This document shows positions 8,152 through 19,428 of a DNA stretch of 21,578 nt, one piece after another. Under the pieces are notes generated by a model. The model was not told the DNA's origin, ran no database searches, and saw nothing but the letters and a program-made list of their open reading frames with translations. The stretch spans positions 111,879 through 133,456 of the forward strand of contig CALSCP010000486.1 in assembly GCA_943704425.1 (NCBI GenBank), in the 5' to 3' direction. The translations under genes were made by a program, and so were the position numbers. The stretch comes from Ministeria vibrans ATCC 50519. Lineage: Eukaryota; Opisthokonta; Filasterea. Numbering within the stretch: position 1 is the first letter of the stretch; every line of letters starts with the position of its first letter.

Positions 8152-11100
8152 CAACGACGACGATGACGATGACGATGAATTTCTGATGGCCTCCTCGTCG
8201 ACGGCCGGCTTTGATTCTCCTGCCGCTGTCGCTGGTGGCACTCAAGACTTGCTTGACTTGCTCTCGTTTGCTGCCAAGACAGAGATGGATGCTTCCATGG
8301 TGCCTCAACTTTCACAACAGTACCGCCAGCAAGTGAATGAGAATACCTCGGCGGCAGATCGACTCAACGCACTTGGAGTTGTGCTCGACTCCGCTCTCAT
8401 TGGTCGGCGTCACTCAGTGCCACACACCGCTGTTGCAAGCGACAGTCTCCCTCGTGAATTCCAGCGTCTGCGTGTCGAACCTGGCCAACTGCTCAACCTA
8501 TACACATCGTCGCAAAATGACATGTTGGCCGCAGTGCTGGGTTTGTACGTCATCCAGAGTCAACAACCCACGGCCGAGCAGGTGATTCTCTGTCGCGCAT
8601 CCACACCCGAGTCCGAGCTGCTCCTCTTTGTGCAGCGTTGCTTTGACTTGGTGCCCAACAGCTCCAGTGCGGATGGTGGCACTCCGCCTCTCTATGTCAT
8701 TGTAGGACCTACAGCGCTTCCATTTGAGCATCAAGACACTCTTGCGCGCACTCTTGACTTGCGTCTTCGTCAACAAAGCGGAAACCAACGTCCTTGTATT
8801 GCCATGGTCCACTTTGATGGGGGTCGCCGCCTTGATTTTGCTCAGGGCTTATCGCGCAAAGTCACTCTCCCGCGCGTCTCAGCCAACGTCCTTGGCACGC
8901 TGCTGACGGCCTTTGTGAGCTCGCAACGTCGCCAAGTGCATTGTGTCACGTCGACGACGGCCGCTCTTGGAAAAACCGAACTTGTGCGTTCCCACGCCAT
9001 GGCGCAGCACCGCTTCACGCGCCAATTGCTTGTCACAGGCTCGATCAACAGCGTTGAACTAGCAGGTCGACTGCGTGATCTCGAGTTGCATGCCAAGCGT
9101 GACGCGCTTCACATTGACATTGCGTCGCTTGAAAACGCCCCTGAGCTGGCACTCTTTCTCTTTGAGCTGCTCATCCTTGACTCGGTGGTGCTTAGCAATG
9201 CACGTTTCAAGCTGCCCGCGCAGTGCCCCGTATACTTTGAGATTGCCAACACACTGGGCGAGCGTCTCGAGCGCAGTTTGACTCTCTGCACTAGCATGGG
9301 CGAGCATCATCGACTTGACTGGTCGCTGGACCGTGTGATCTTCAGCGAGGCGCCCTTGAGCGACGACCAGGTTGTTGCGCACTACCTTGACTGGCTAGAC
9401 ACGGACCGCGTTGCTGTGGCCGACCTCGTGTTCATGGGTGCACAGGCAAACTGTGCCGAGAGTGTGGCGCAGGTGCGCTGTCGTGAACTTCTGCACCACT
9501 ACTTTGTGAATCACATCGAGGGAGGCATCTGCTCTTTTGCCTTGGTGGGTGTTTTTGTCCGTGTGCTTGCCAAACAGTTGCGGCTTCTCACCGAAAGCGA
9601 TTTCTTCTCCGCTGAGAATCTGAGCAAGGCGGTGGATCCTGACGATGCAAAGCGTATTCGGCGTTCCCTCTTGAAAGCTCTGGTGTGTGTTGCCTCGGAG
9701 TTTGCGGCACCGTCAGCAGCGGGTGCGCGCTCGCGACAACGTGTCGGCTGGGATGACGCTACAGACGAACTTGTGGGCCGCATGGCACGTCAGAGTTTTG
9801 GCTCAAAGAACCACCTGCTGGTGATGATGAGCACGACGGGCGACGGCAGTCTCACGCCATTCTATCGCGACGTCAACGCCGATGATGTGCGCGAGTCGGG
9901 CCTTGCAGCCATCATGGCAACAGTTGGTGGGAAGTTGCCTGACTATCATGGCATGACGTCGACTGAGCTGTTGTCTCAGCTACAGCGTGTGGTTGGCGGA
10001 GAGTCGGCCGCGGACATTGCCTTGGGCGGCTACGCCATCACATCGGACAATCTGCTAAAAATGATGCTTGTGCAGCTGCGAATCGAGGCAGAGGTGCCGG
10101 TGGTCATCATGGGCCACACGGGCTGCGGCAAAACGTCGTTGCTGCGACAGCTTGCTCGCGCCCGTGGCATGGAGGATGAGACCTTTTGTGTGCTGCCTAT
10201 GCATGCGGGCATCTCGGCCGACGACATTGTTCAGTTTGTGCTCGACTGCGAGGCCAAGGCGGACGCGATGAACACCGCGGTTTGGGGTTTCTTCGACGAG
10301 ATCAACACGTGCAACCACCAGGGACTCATCAATGACATTCAGGTACACCGAATGATCCAGGGGCGTGCCGTGGACACACGTGTGGTTTTGCTTGCCGCGT
10401 GTAATCCTTATGAGAAACGTGCTGTTGCAAGTGGTGCGATGGAGAGCACACAGGCGGGTCTGGCGAATGTCAATGCGGCGCAAGACGAGCTCAGCAAGCT
10501 GGTGTACCGTGTCTTTCCGTTGCCCGAGTCTCTACTCGACTTTGTGTGGGACTACGGCGCGCTGGACAGAAACGAGGAGGAACGCTACATTTCCACCATG
10601 GTGCAGTCCTTTTGTGCGCGTCCCGATTTCGACGGGGTTGCTGTTGGCTTTGCCGATACCCTCACGCGCATGCTCACCGTGTGCCAAGAATTCATTCGAT
10701 CGTCGCACAACCTTCAGTTTGCAACGAGTCTTCGCGACGTGCGACGTGCACTCGAACTCATTCCGTTCTTCCTTGATTTTTTCGCGCGGCGTCGTGACGC
10801 GGATCAGAGCCTAAGCTTGGCGGACCGGCGCCAACGCAACCGAATTCAGCTCATTGGTGATGATGGGATGGGCATCCGCTACACTTTACATCTGCTGTAT
10901 CAACCCTTTGTGCGCGCCTGCGTTCTCGCCGTGTCCCTCTGCTACCACGCGCGGATTTCGGACGAGGAGCAGCGCAAGAACCTGCGTCATGACATATGCA
11001 CTGAGCTGAACGTCTACGGACGCAAAGATACAGCGACCAACGGGAAGAAGCTTCGAGGCACCGATTTGACAGACTTGCTGGAAGAGGAACAGATGGACTT

Positions 11101-14100
11101 TGCAAGTCGGCTCTCGTACGAGACGCATCCGTACACAGCCAAGAACGGCTCGCTCCTTGAGAATGTATTTGTGAGCTTTGTGTGTCTCATGCAGCGCATT
11201 CCGCTCTTTATTGTGGGCAAGCCAGGCAACAGCAAGTCGCTTGCACTGCTGCTCTTGCGCAGCTCGCTCAACGGCAGGCAGTCAGAAGACGCACTGCTTA
11301 AGAAACTACCCGGCATTCAGATGGTTGCTTTTCAGGGAAGCGAAGACTCCACGTCGGAGGGTGTGCTGCAGGTGTTCCACAAGGCCGAGGAGTATGTTGC
11401 TGAGGACACACTGAGTGCAGTGCTCCTGGACGAGGTGGGTCTGGCCGAGCAGAGTCGACACAACCCGCTCAAGGTTTTGCACAACCTTTTGGAGCCGGCG
11501 AATGGCGAAGCGCTCAAGGTGGGTGTGATTGGGATTAGCAACTGGCACTTGGACGCGGCCAAGATGAATCGCGGCATTCATTTGTCGCGACCCGACCCCT
11601 CCTGCGAAGACATGGAAAAAACGGGCAGTGAGTTGCTGAAGGCGTACGGCTCAACGGTGGTCGACCAGTGCCGTGGCGTCCGCCTGCGTACACTGGCACA
11701 TGCGTCGCACGACTACCTCTTTGGGCGAGCACAGATCAAGGCGCACTTCCACGGTCTTCGCGATTACTACGCACTGACAAAGGCGCTTGGTCGCGCCATT
11801 GAGCAGTCGACGCGAAGCACCCAGGTGTCGGTGAACCATTTCATGTTCCGTGCTGTCGAGCGCAACTTGGGTGGCTTGCGCGAGGAGCAAGAGCGCATCT
11901 TCAGCTCGTTTTTGGCCATCACCGACGGAGGTCAGGCCTTTGAGCGACTCTCTGTGGTCGATTTGATCAAGGCGAATTTGCAAGACCGCGATGCGCGCCA
12001 TTTGTTGGTTGCCACTCGTGGCGAGTCGGCGTTGCAGATTATTGAGCGTCTGCTTAGCGAGAGTGACCTGAAGCGTCCTTGGGAGACGTATCACGGCAGT
12101 CGATTTGAGGACGACCGCACGCTTGACGAGTACGCCTATCGCATTGTGTCGCGCATCATGGTCGCCATGGAGATGGGCCATGTCATCATCCTGAACCGTC
12201 TTGAGAGCATCTACGGCTCACTGTACGACATGCTTAACCAGAACTTTGTGCAATTTGGCGGCAAGCGACAGTGTCGTATCGCGCTGGGCGCCCACTCAAC
12301 TCCCAACTGCACGGTCCATGACGACTTCCGATGCATTGTCCTTATGGACGAGCACAAGATGCGTGAGTACGACCCGCCTTTCTTGAATCGCTTTGAGAAG
12401 CAGGTGCTCCACTACGACGATGTGCTACAACACGAGACGCACCGGGAGATTTTGCGTGCTGTCGAGGGTTGGCTCATGAGTGTTTTTCCCACTGAGATGG
12501 CGCGCATTGATGCCTTCCCTTGGTGGCTCGAGAACGAAACGCTGCCCTCCCTTGTCGTCAGTGTGATGCCTCGACTTGAAGATCTCATGAACGAGGACAC
12601 ACCGCTCATTCGCGAAGAGAGATGTCTCGTCGCAGTGGAATGGTGCAAACAAGACTTGTTGCGCACCGCGTATGTCGACGCCATTGTGCGTCTGCACACG
12701 GCCACATTCATCACGAGCGTTAACGCGGAATTTAAAAGCGTTGACGACGACAGTTGCACTGCTTCGCCTACTCATGTCGATCCAGTGCTGCAGAGCTTCT
12801 ACGACTTGCCACAGACCCTTGACGCACTTGTTCACGAGAGCCTGAGCAGTAGCAGCAGCCACGACGAATGGATGCGCCTTGCTGTGGCCACGTCGTGCAG
12901 CATTCTGACGACGCTTCCGGACACCATTGCCGGACTGCAGTGCTTTCGTCCATGCAAGCTGGGTGTGTTTCGCAAGGAGAGCGAGATGATCAGTTACGTG
13001 AACGACTTTGTGAACGACACGGCAGCCGAGCTGTGCATTGTACAAGTAGACGCTCTGACCGACGCTCCCAATGTGCAACTCGCCAAGAGCATCCTCGAGA
13101 AGGCTCAACGCGAGACGTCTGTTCAACGAGCACGCACTACGTCAGCCTCGCTGGCGACGGCGCACGTTGCCAAGCATGTTTGTCTCCTTTTTCATGTGGA
13201 CCGTGCGGCCGAAGCCACACCCTCCAACTGCAAGACGCCCTGGCAACTCAACTTCTGTTCGGGATGGTCTTTGGCGACGCTTGATAAACTTCTGAGTGAC
13301 GACACGGAGCCTTTGAGTGTGCCACAGCTTTTGTGCACGACGTTGTGCGATGTGATTGCCAACGATGACATTCGTCAGCTGAGCTTTAAGGAAGTGGCGC
13401 TCGCCGAACTCGAATGGTGCTTTTCTCGTATCCACTACCCTTCTGGGCGGAATGAAGTAGGGGACTTCGAGGAGCAGGAGCAGGAGGAGGAGGGGAACAC
13501 ATCGGGCGAGACGAGTGGCAATGTGAATTCACACACTGATGCCATGGTGGCTGCTCTGCGTGTCGACTTTGTGCAAGAAGGTTCCCTCTACTGCGCACTT
13601 CGCAATCTTGTTGTCGGCTATGTGCAGAGCAAAGAGGGCCCGCAGGTGGGCCAGTGGGTGCGTGATCTGGTGGCAGACAAGGGACGTCTCATTCAGTTCC
13701 ATACCTTTGAGGCAGCCGTTTTGTCGCGTGTGCGCGAGGCGGTGCGCCGTCCACTGGTGCGCTTACTCTTCCAGCTTGAGCAAAACGATGCGCTGCGCCT
13801 GTACTTCTCACTTCAGGAGCGCAAAGCGAACCAAGTTGAACCGGAAACGACCCAGTTGCTCTTGGAAGCGTACCATAAGCTGCTGCACAACACTGAAGTG
13901 GTGTCGCTGTCGGATGCGCAGGCGCAGGCGCAGGCACCACTTCCGGAAGACAGTGAGGGTGCCGCGGAGGTTGACTATCAGCGGGTGCGAATGTCGCGTC
14001 ATGAAGAAGATGCCAACGGCAATGAGATTTTTGTGCTGGGTAGTTTCCGATTTGGACAGCCCGCGCAATTCCCCTTTAGCGCACGCATCGTTCAGATTCT

Positions 14101-17100
14101 CGAGGGCTACCACCTGGAATTCATGGAAATGCTCTTGGAGCGCCGCGACGAGCTTGTGGGCGTGACGGATGGTGACGGTGATGCTGTGATGGGCGGCGTG
14201 AGTGACGAGGACGACGAAGCGTTGCGTCGACGTCAGGGGGATGTGGAGGCGGAGGCGCGACGAGATGTGAGAGGACGCTTTGAGTTGCTGGCACTCGAAC
14301 GACTTCCGATTTTGCGCGAAGACTGGATGCAACAGCTGATGCACGAACGATACCTGCCCGACATGCTCGCGGTCAAAGCCCTTGGCTGGCGTTTGTCAGT
14401 TGCGCAGCGCAGCACGCTCTTTGAAAAGCTGATATTGCGTCACGCCTCGGATGCTCTGCTTTCACCGTTGGAGCTGCACTTTTCGCTATGGGAGTACCAG
14501 GACATGCTTGTGGAGGAGCTTGAGCTGTTTTCGATCGTGCAGCAATGGGACAATGGCAGTACGGTAGAGATGATGGTGAACGCGCTGGGCACACGGCCTT
14601 TGGTGGAGGTTGCTGCTGAGGCACACCTTGCGCGAGCGCGCACGAGTGCTTCTATGGTGGACGTGGGTGAATGGACCGTGACCGCATGGAAGATTATCAA
14701 GCAGGACTCGTACACGCGCGAAGCTGCGGAGAATGCGAGCTGGTTGCGCCCGCTCAACGTGACTGGGAATCTCATGATTGCGCTGCGTCTCTGCTACGAG
14801 TATGCCGATGCAGTGTTGCTGCCGTCGACGGTTAAGACGGCGGAAGCCAAGGCTCGGGCGTTGTTGCAGCTCGCCGAAGTGGTCTGCTCCAACGCGGGTG
14901 AAAAGCTTTTGCATGACCATTGGACTTTGAAGCGTGTGTGGAAAGTGAGTGTGGATGATGAGTGCGAGGAAGAGGCGGAGCGTGCCGCCTCATTTTGGCT
15001 GCGTGTCTTGACACTTCTCATGCGCAACGATCAAGTCATGGGGAACCCTGTTATGCGAGCCAGTGTGATGGATCATTTGCTTGCCACAAACGATGTGGAG
15101 CGCCTCAAGAAGCTTGCCGGGGGTGATGGAGTGGAAGCAAAGGGTGACAACGGTCATGAGAGTGAAAGTGAGAGTGAGAGCGATGTAGACGAGGAAGAGG
15201 AAGAGGAAGAAGAGGAAGAGGAAGAGGAAAAGGCCGATGCGAATGTCGTAGAGAGGCGTCTCTTTGAGTGGGCCCAAAAGATCACCATGCCGCTGCGTGA
15301 GCTTGTTGACAATGCTGTGGGACTCGATGAAATTGATCGGCTCGATTGTTTGATGGAGACTGTGCGTGACGGCCAGTACGTCGAGAGTCGCGTGCTTCTG
15401 CATTGCTTGGATGCCGTGCTTCAGCGTCACCGAAACCTGCTTGGTTACACTGATACGCCCGCCTTTGCCGCACTAGTGGGTGCTCTGTATGTGGACATGG
15501 TCTTGCCACTGATGGGTCCTTTGAGTGTAGTGGAGCATCCAGAGCTCTATGTGAACTGGGCGCGGGAGTCGCTGGTCATTGACGAGGAAACTGGTACAGT
15601 GGTGACGCGGGAAGAGCAGCACGAGCGAGCGTACGATGTTCCCGAGGCGTTGCGCGAGGCAATTGAGAAGGAGTCGACGTCTCTATTTCCACGACGGACG
15701 GAGCACACGGACGACTTGTTTGACAATGACAACTGCGACGGTGTGATGGAGGAATCGTATTTGCGGGGAACTGTGTGCGACGAGGATGAGCAGAGCATGC
15801 TGAGCCAGGAGATGGTGGTCGGAGTCCTGCCACACGTTGCGCGAGCATTGCTGTCGCACACTGCCTCTCCCTTGCAGCAGTGTATGGCAACGGCTCTGCT
15901 GCGCGGAGTTTTGTTGTGGGTGGCGCGAGTGGAAGCCAATGTGGTGCTGACCACGAATCAATGTTTGGCGGGGTTCCGTGTCGATCATCAGCTTCGCACT
16001 GCGCTCAACGCGGCCTTTGATGTACTGTACACGGACACTTGCATGGGTACGCATGTTGCTCGAGGTGCTGCCAAGTTCTTCCTCAAGTGTCTCTCAGGTG
16101 CGGGTTTGAGTGCCAGCGACATTGAAAGTGCAGCTTGTGCGAACCTGATCCAGTCGTACCCGTGGCTTGCGACACTGCTGCGTGAGTGTCGCGGAGACCA
16201 GCATCATGCGGAGCACACTGGTATCGCGGCTCGTCTTGGTGTTGATGTGTTTGCCGGGAGTGCCTGTGAGGGCGAACAGGGCTCGGTGGCCATGGCGCGT
16301 GCGTTTGCTTTGGTGGATCGTCTCGTCTCGAATCGTTCCCCCGCCGCGACCGACGAGGTTGAGGAGAACGCTTTTTGGGAATCCGCCTCAAATGGCGACA
16401 CGCTGTGTCGTAGGGCACTTATGATGGCAGTGGCATCCACTGGGATGCGACTGAGCGATGGTCCGCGCCAGACGGCAGCAGTGCGTCTGCAGGGCGTCAT
16501 TCAGGAGCGAGGAGCCACTTTTGTTGTGCTGGCAAAGGAGCTGATGCGCTCTCTGCTGCAACATGGGTGCGTGTCACGCGCGCTTCCTGCACCCACGGCT
16601 ACTGATGACTCGGTTCTTCACGTCCTGTCAGCCTTTCTTGTTGCACAACTGTCGTCGACGCCCGCCACACCGACTCCGTTTCACGAGTATCTCAAGTGTG
16701 CGCCGTCGTTGCAGAATGAGTTTGTGTTGACAATGGCCTCGAGCGAGGCGGAAATGTCGTTGGCGGCGGTGTTGCGAGCCGAAGGACAAACAATGAAGCG
16801 GTACGAATGTCCATGTGGCGAAATGTACCTCATTGGTGAGTGCACTCAGGCAATGGAGTTGTCGACTTGCCCAACATGTCGATCTCCTATTGGCGGCGAA
16901 CGTCATACGGCGCTGCCCAATCAGAAGGTGGGCCCTGCCGTAGACACGAATGCAACGCGCCAGAACAAGCGTGGTTATGTTGTGTCGCGCACGCTGCAGC
17001 ATGTGGCACTATCGGAGCGCCACTTGCGTCCCGTGGCGCTGAGCACACTCAATGTACTCATGCACGTTGCGTTTGCCTCGGGTGATGCCCTGCGCGAAGA

Positions 17101-19234
17101 AATCCACTGTAGCTCAGTGCACGCTGAGCTGGCGCGCGAGGCGGCATGGGCACGTGCAAGGCACTTTCTTGGTGTGTTGATGGAGCGTCTCAACTGCAGT
17201 CCGGGAGAGGCGCTTGTGTTCTGTGTGACTGCGCTGGAGCGGGTGTTTGCGGACGGGGTGCTGTCGCGACTGGGTGCTCACTTGGACACAGCGGTAAAGC
17301 GCGACGAATGGGAACTGCGCTTTGAACGTGATGTAGTGGGTGAAATGGGATCGAACATGCCAGCGCTGGGGCGAACGATGCGCGAGCGGCAGGAGACACT
17401 GATGGAGCATTTGGGCGAGGCACGCAACCGCGCGAGCGTTCAGTCCATTGTGCTCGAGCTGGTGCAGCGACCGCCTATTTCGTTTGCACCCGGTAGTGAC
17501 GCATGTCGTGCACACACAGCGTTTCACGACGAGCTACCCGACAGTTTCCGACAGATTGAGCTTGTGACGCGCAGTGTGTTGACGCGGCAATTGGAAGCAA
17601 TGTCGACGAAGGACGGCGAGAGCCAAGGGACGTCGCACGCGACACTGGCACTGCTGTTGCGTCGTGAGCGTGTGGTTAATGCCTTCCCATTGCTTATTCC
17701 CATTGTGGAGTTTGTCAAGCTTGTGTCGGTGCAGCTGGAACACCGAGTGACGCGCGACACGGCGAGCACGCAGTCGTTTACCGCCTTTGTGAATGGGTTG
17801 CCTGAGGTGCAGCGCAGGGGAGGCGAGCGAAAGTTGATGCGGTTCCTTGCGGCGTGGCATCTGCTGCGACGACGCACGGTGGCGCATCCCGTGCCATTGA
17901 TGGGACTGCTGAACAATGGCTCACTTGAGGTACCGTACGGCCGCCACGAGTGCCAGAAGCTGAAGATGGAGGAGCTGACGAAGGAGTCGCCTGTGATTTG
18001 TGCGTGTCCCGACACGCGCGATTCGGGATTGGTGATTCGCACGCTGATGCGGGTCCTAGCGGAGGGCCAATCGACATTGGTGGGCACGCTACAACCGCGT
18101 GTTGTGCATCGGGCAAAGCGAGTGTTGGCGGCCGAGCGACGCGATATGATTGAGTTCCGTCTGCCGTCGGCGACACTGGGCCAGTTCTCGGTGCAAGGGG
18201 TGCGGATGGGCACGGGCACGGATGTGCGGGTGGATGTGCAGGCGCTAGAGCAGCAGAAGGAGCTGGAAGGCGTGCTGGGCCGGGCGGCGTTTGACACGGG
18301 AAGCGAGCGGTGGCTGCCACGCTTTTACTTCAGTGGCGAGGTGTTTTCGTCTGAGCTGGCGCTGTTGCATCGAGCGCGCAAGGCGGTGCGACAGGAGGCA
18401 CTGACGCCAGCGGCATGTGAGCGTCTCAAGGCGGATGTGGTGGTGAAGGACGCGGCGACGGAGCTGCTGTCGAGCATGGGCATGGTGTTTATGCAGATGG
18501 TACGACGACGAGGTGAGTCGCCCGACGAGATGCTATCACGTTTTGTTGAGCGGTGGCTGCGCGAGCGACTTCCGGAGAAGGTAAAGCGTGCGTTAGAGAC
18601 AAGCCAAGAGCTGGCGGATGTGCGGTTGAAGCACGCGGTGGCACTACAGGAGTGTCTTGAAGACATGTTGGGCAGTCGACTGATGGAGAGTGTGCCGACA
18701 AGCTTCAAGACGCGACTACCAGATCATGTGGAGACTGACCTGCGTCATCTTTGCGGCATTGGTCATGGGCTGGCGGTGACGGTCGCTCCCGAGGTGATGA
18801 TGTCGGCCCTTCAGCGATTCACCTACCGCTTTTTGGCGGTGCGCGAGCCACTGGTGGCCGCTGCTGCACCATTGAGCATGTATCTGTCGCGTGAGGAGTA
18901 CTATGAGTGGCCTGCGGGCGCGCTCGGCGGCAAAGACTTTGACCTGGTGGTCAACGAGACGCTGCTGGTGGAGCACTGCTACGCGGCGCACACGATGCTG
19001 CGACGGGAGCTGACGCGTCGACGGGAGCAAGAGGAGCGCGACGAGGAGACGCGACGGAAGGCTGCGCTGGGCAGTTCCACGGGAGTTGGACGGGCAAGCG
19101 AGGCGTCGCGCTCGGTCTTTGCGAGTGGACCCTCTGAAAATGTGTCAGGAAACAACGAGAACACTGCGGGTGTGTTTGCGTCTCGCGCGCGAACCGGTGG
19201 GAATGTGCGCAACAAGAAGGCCAAGAGGCGATGA
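3165..19234 (+). CDS. RNF213: RNF213/mysterin-like AAA+ protein with RZ finger and no visible RING
   Basis: Exons are 3165-3188, 3309-3476, 3546-3668, 3733-4928 and 4978-19234. Introns of 120, 69, 64 and 49 bp all have GT-AG ends, and the 15,768 nt join stays open for 5255 residues (human RNF213 is about 5200). The start is the first ATG after an in-frame TGA (3138), with A at -3. Layout: N-terminal arm with Ser/Ala repeats (about 138-202) and a globular segment; a long helical stalk; a poly-Asp loop (1549-1570); a P-loop-like AAA2 site TSTTAALGKT (1828-1837); AAA3 with Walker A GHTGCGKT (2216-2223), Walker B FFDEIN (2275-2280) and sensor Asn 2313; AAA4 with GKPGNSKS (2584-2591), Walker B LLDE (to E2656) and GISNWHLDAAKMNRG; AAA5 with ILNRLESIYGSLYD (about 2907) and PPFLNRFEK (N2974-R2975); a helical E3 region; an RZ finger with C4448, C4450, C4459, C4468, C4471 and H4480; a C-terminal domain ending in basic KKAKRR. 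By family, RNF213 is a giant ubiquitin ligase whose RZ finger carries the thioester cysteine (here C4459) and which marks lipid droplets and intracellular bacterial LPS. Its role here is inferred only. Oddities: no RING is found, and the RZ ligand His is replaced by Glu 4452. Confidence 0.93.
3276..3304 (+). repeat. T29 homopolymer in first intron of RNF213-like gene
   Basis: Twenty-nine consecutive T residues immediately precede GCAG (acceptor 3307-3308) in the intron 3189-3308. It serves as an extreme polypyrimidine tract. Its exact length is prone to sequencing error. Confidence 0.9.
3853..4044 (+). repeat. 84 bp coding minisatellite (two full copies plus partial third)
   Basis: Units 3853-3936 and 3937-4020 each encode 28 Ser/Ala/Thr residues and differ at only a few bases (for example AAC versus CAC and TCA versus TCG, plus the last two codons). 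A degenerate third copy starts at 4021 and then dissolves into Ala and Ser codons. The length is a multiple of three, so copy-number change keeps the RNF213-like frame open. The near-identity points to recent duplication. Confidence 0.9.
8111..8176 (+). repeat. (GAT)n trinucleotide repeat encoding poly-Asp
   Basis: Thirteen GAT codons, then GAC, AAC and seven mixed GAC/GAT codons encode 14 Asp, Asn and 7 Asp (residues 1549-1570 of the RNF213-like protein). It is an acidic, probably disordered loop in the linker before the AAA core. Confidence 0.95.
15158..15229 (+). repeat. Ser-Glu / poly-Glu coding repeat
   Basis: Alternating Glu-Ser codons are followed by an acidic run with 13 consecutive Glu codons (15191-15229), residues about 3898-3921 of the RNF213-like protein. 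This is likely a disordered acidic insertion in the E3 region, and the ES units are possible casein kinase 2 substrates. Confidence 0.9.
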
Positions 19235-19241
19235 GAGAGAT

Positions 19242-19243
<2 letters not shown>

Positions 19244-19278
<35 letters not shown>
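19244..19278 (+). repeat. (GT)17 microsatellite in RNF213-like 3' UTR
   Basis: A 35-nt uninterrupted GT run starts ten bases after the TGA stop (19232-19234) and is followed by a few GAGT units. It lies in the short convergent gap to the PX gene. Confidence 0.95.
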
Positions 19279-19280
<2 letters not shown>

Positions 19281-19354
19281 TGAGTGAGTATGGTGCTCAG
19301 TGTGCGTAGAGTGCTAAGAGTACAAAAATACAATACAATAATTTAATTATCCAA

Positions 19355-19360
19355 TTTATT
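19355..19360 (-). promoter_or_regulatory. Candidate poly(A) signal AATAAA of the PX gene
   Basis: AATAAA on the minus strand lies about 70 bp past the PX gene stop codon (19431-19429) in an AT-rich stretch. Position and sequence fit a canonical polyadenylation signal; nothing else confirms it. Confidence 0.45.
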
Positions 19361-19428
19361 CGCGGACACACAGCTATGCAGCAGGAAATCGATTATCCAA
19401 AGCGTTCGGAACCAAGTAGAAGGTGCGC

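Noticed and set aside
7845-8315. Minus-strand frames encoding poly-His, poly-Ser or poly-Ile opposite the GAT repeat
   Set aside because: They are by-products of the trinucleotide repeat inside the well-supported RNF213-like exon.
13539-14165. 208-codon plus-strand frame inside the giant exon
   Set aside because: Arg/Ser/Cys-rich shadow frame of the RNF213-like gene with no domain signal.
5003-19234. The 14 kb open frame as a complete gene starting at the ATG at 5003
   Set aside because: A 49 bp GT-AG intron (4929-4977) joins it in frame to 3733-4928 and to three further small exons, and no promoter-like gap precedes 5003.
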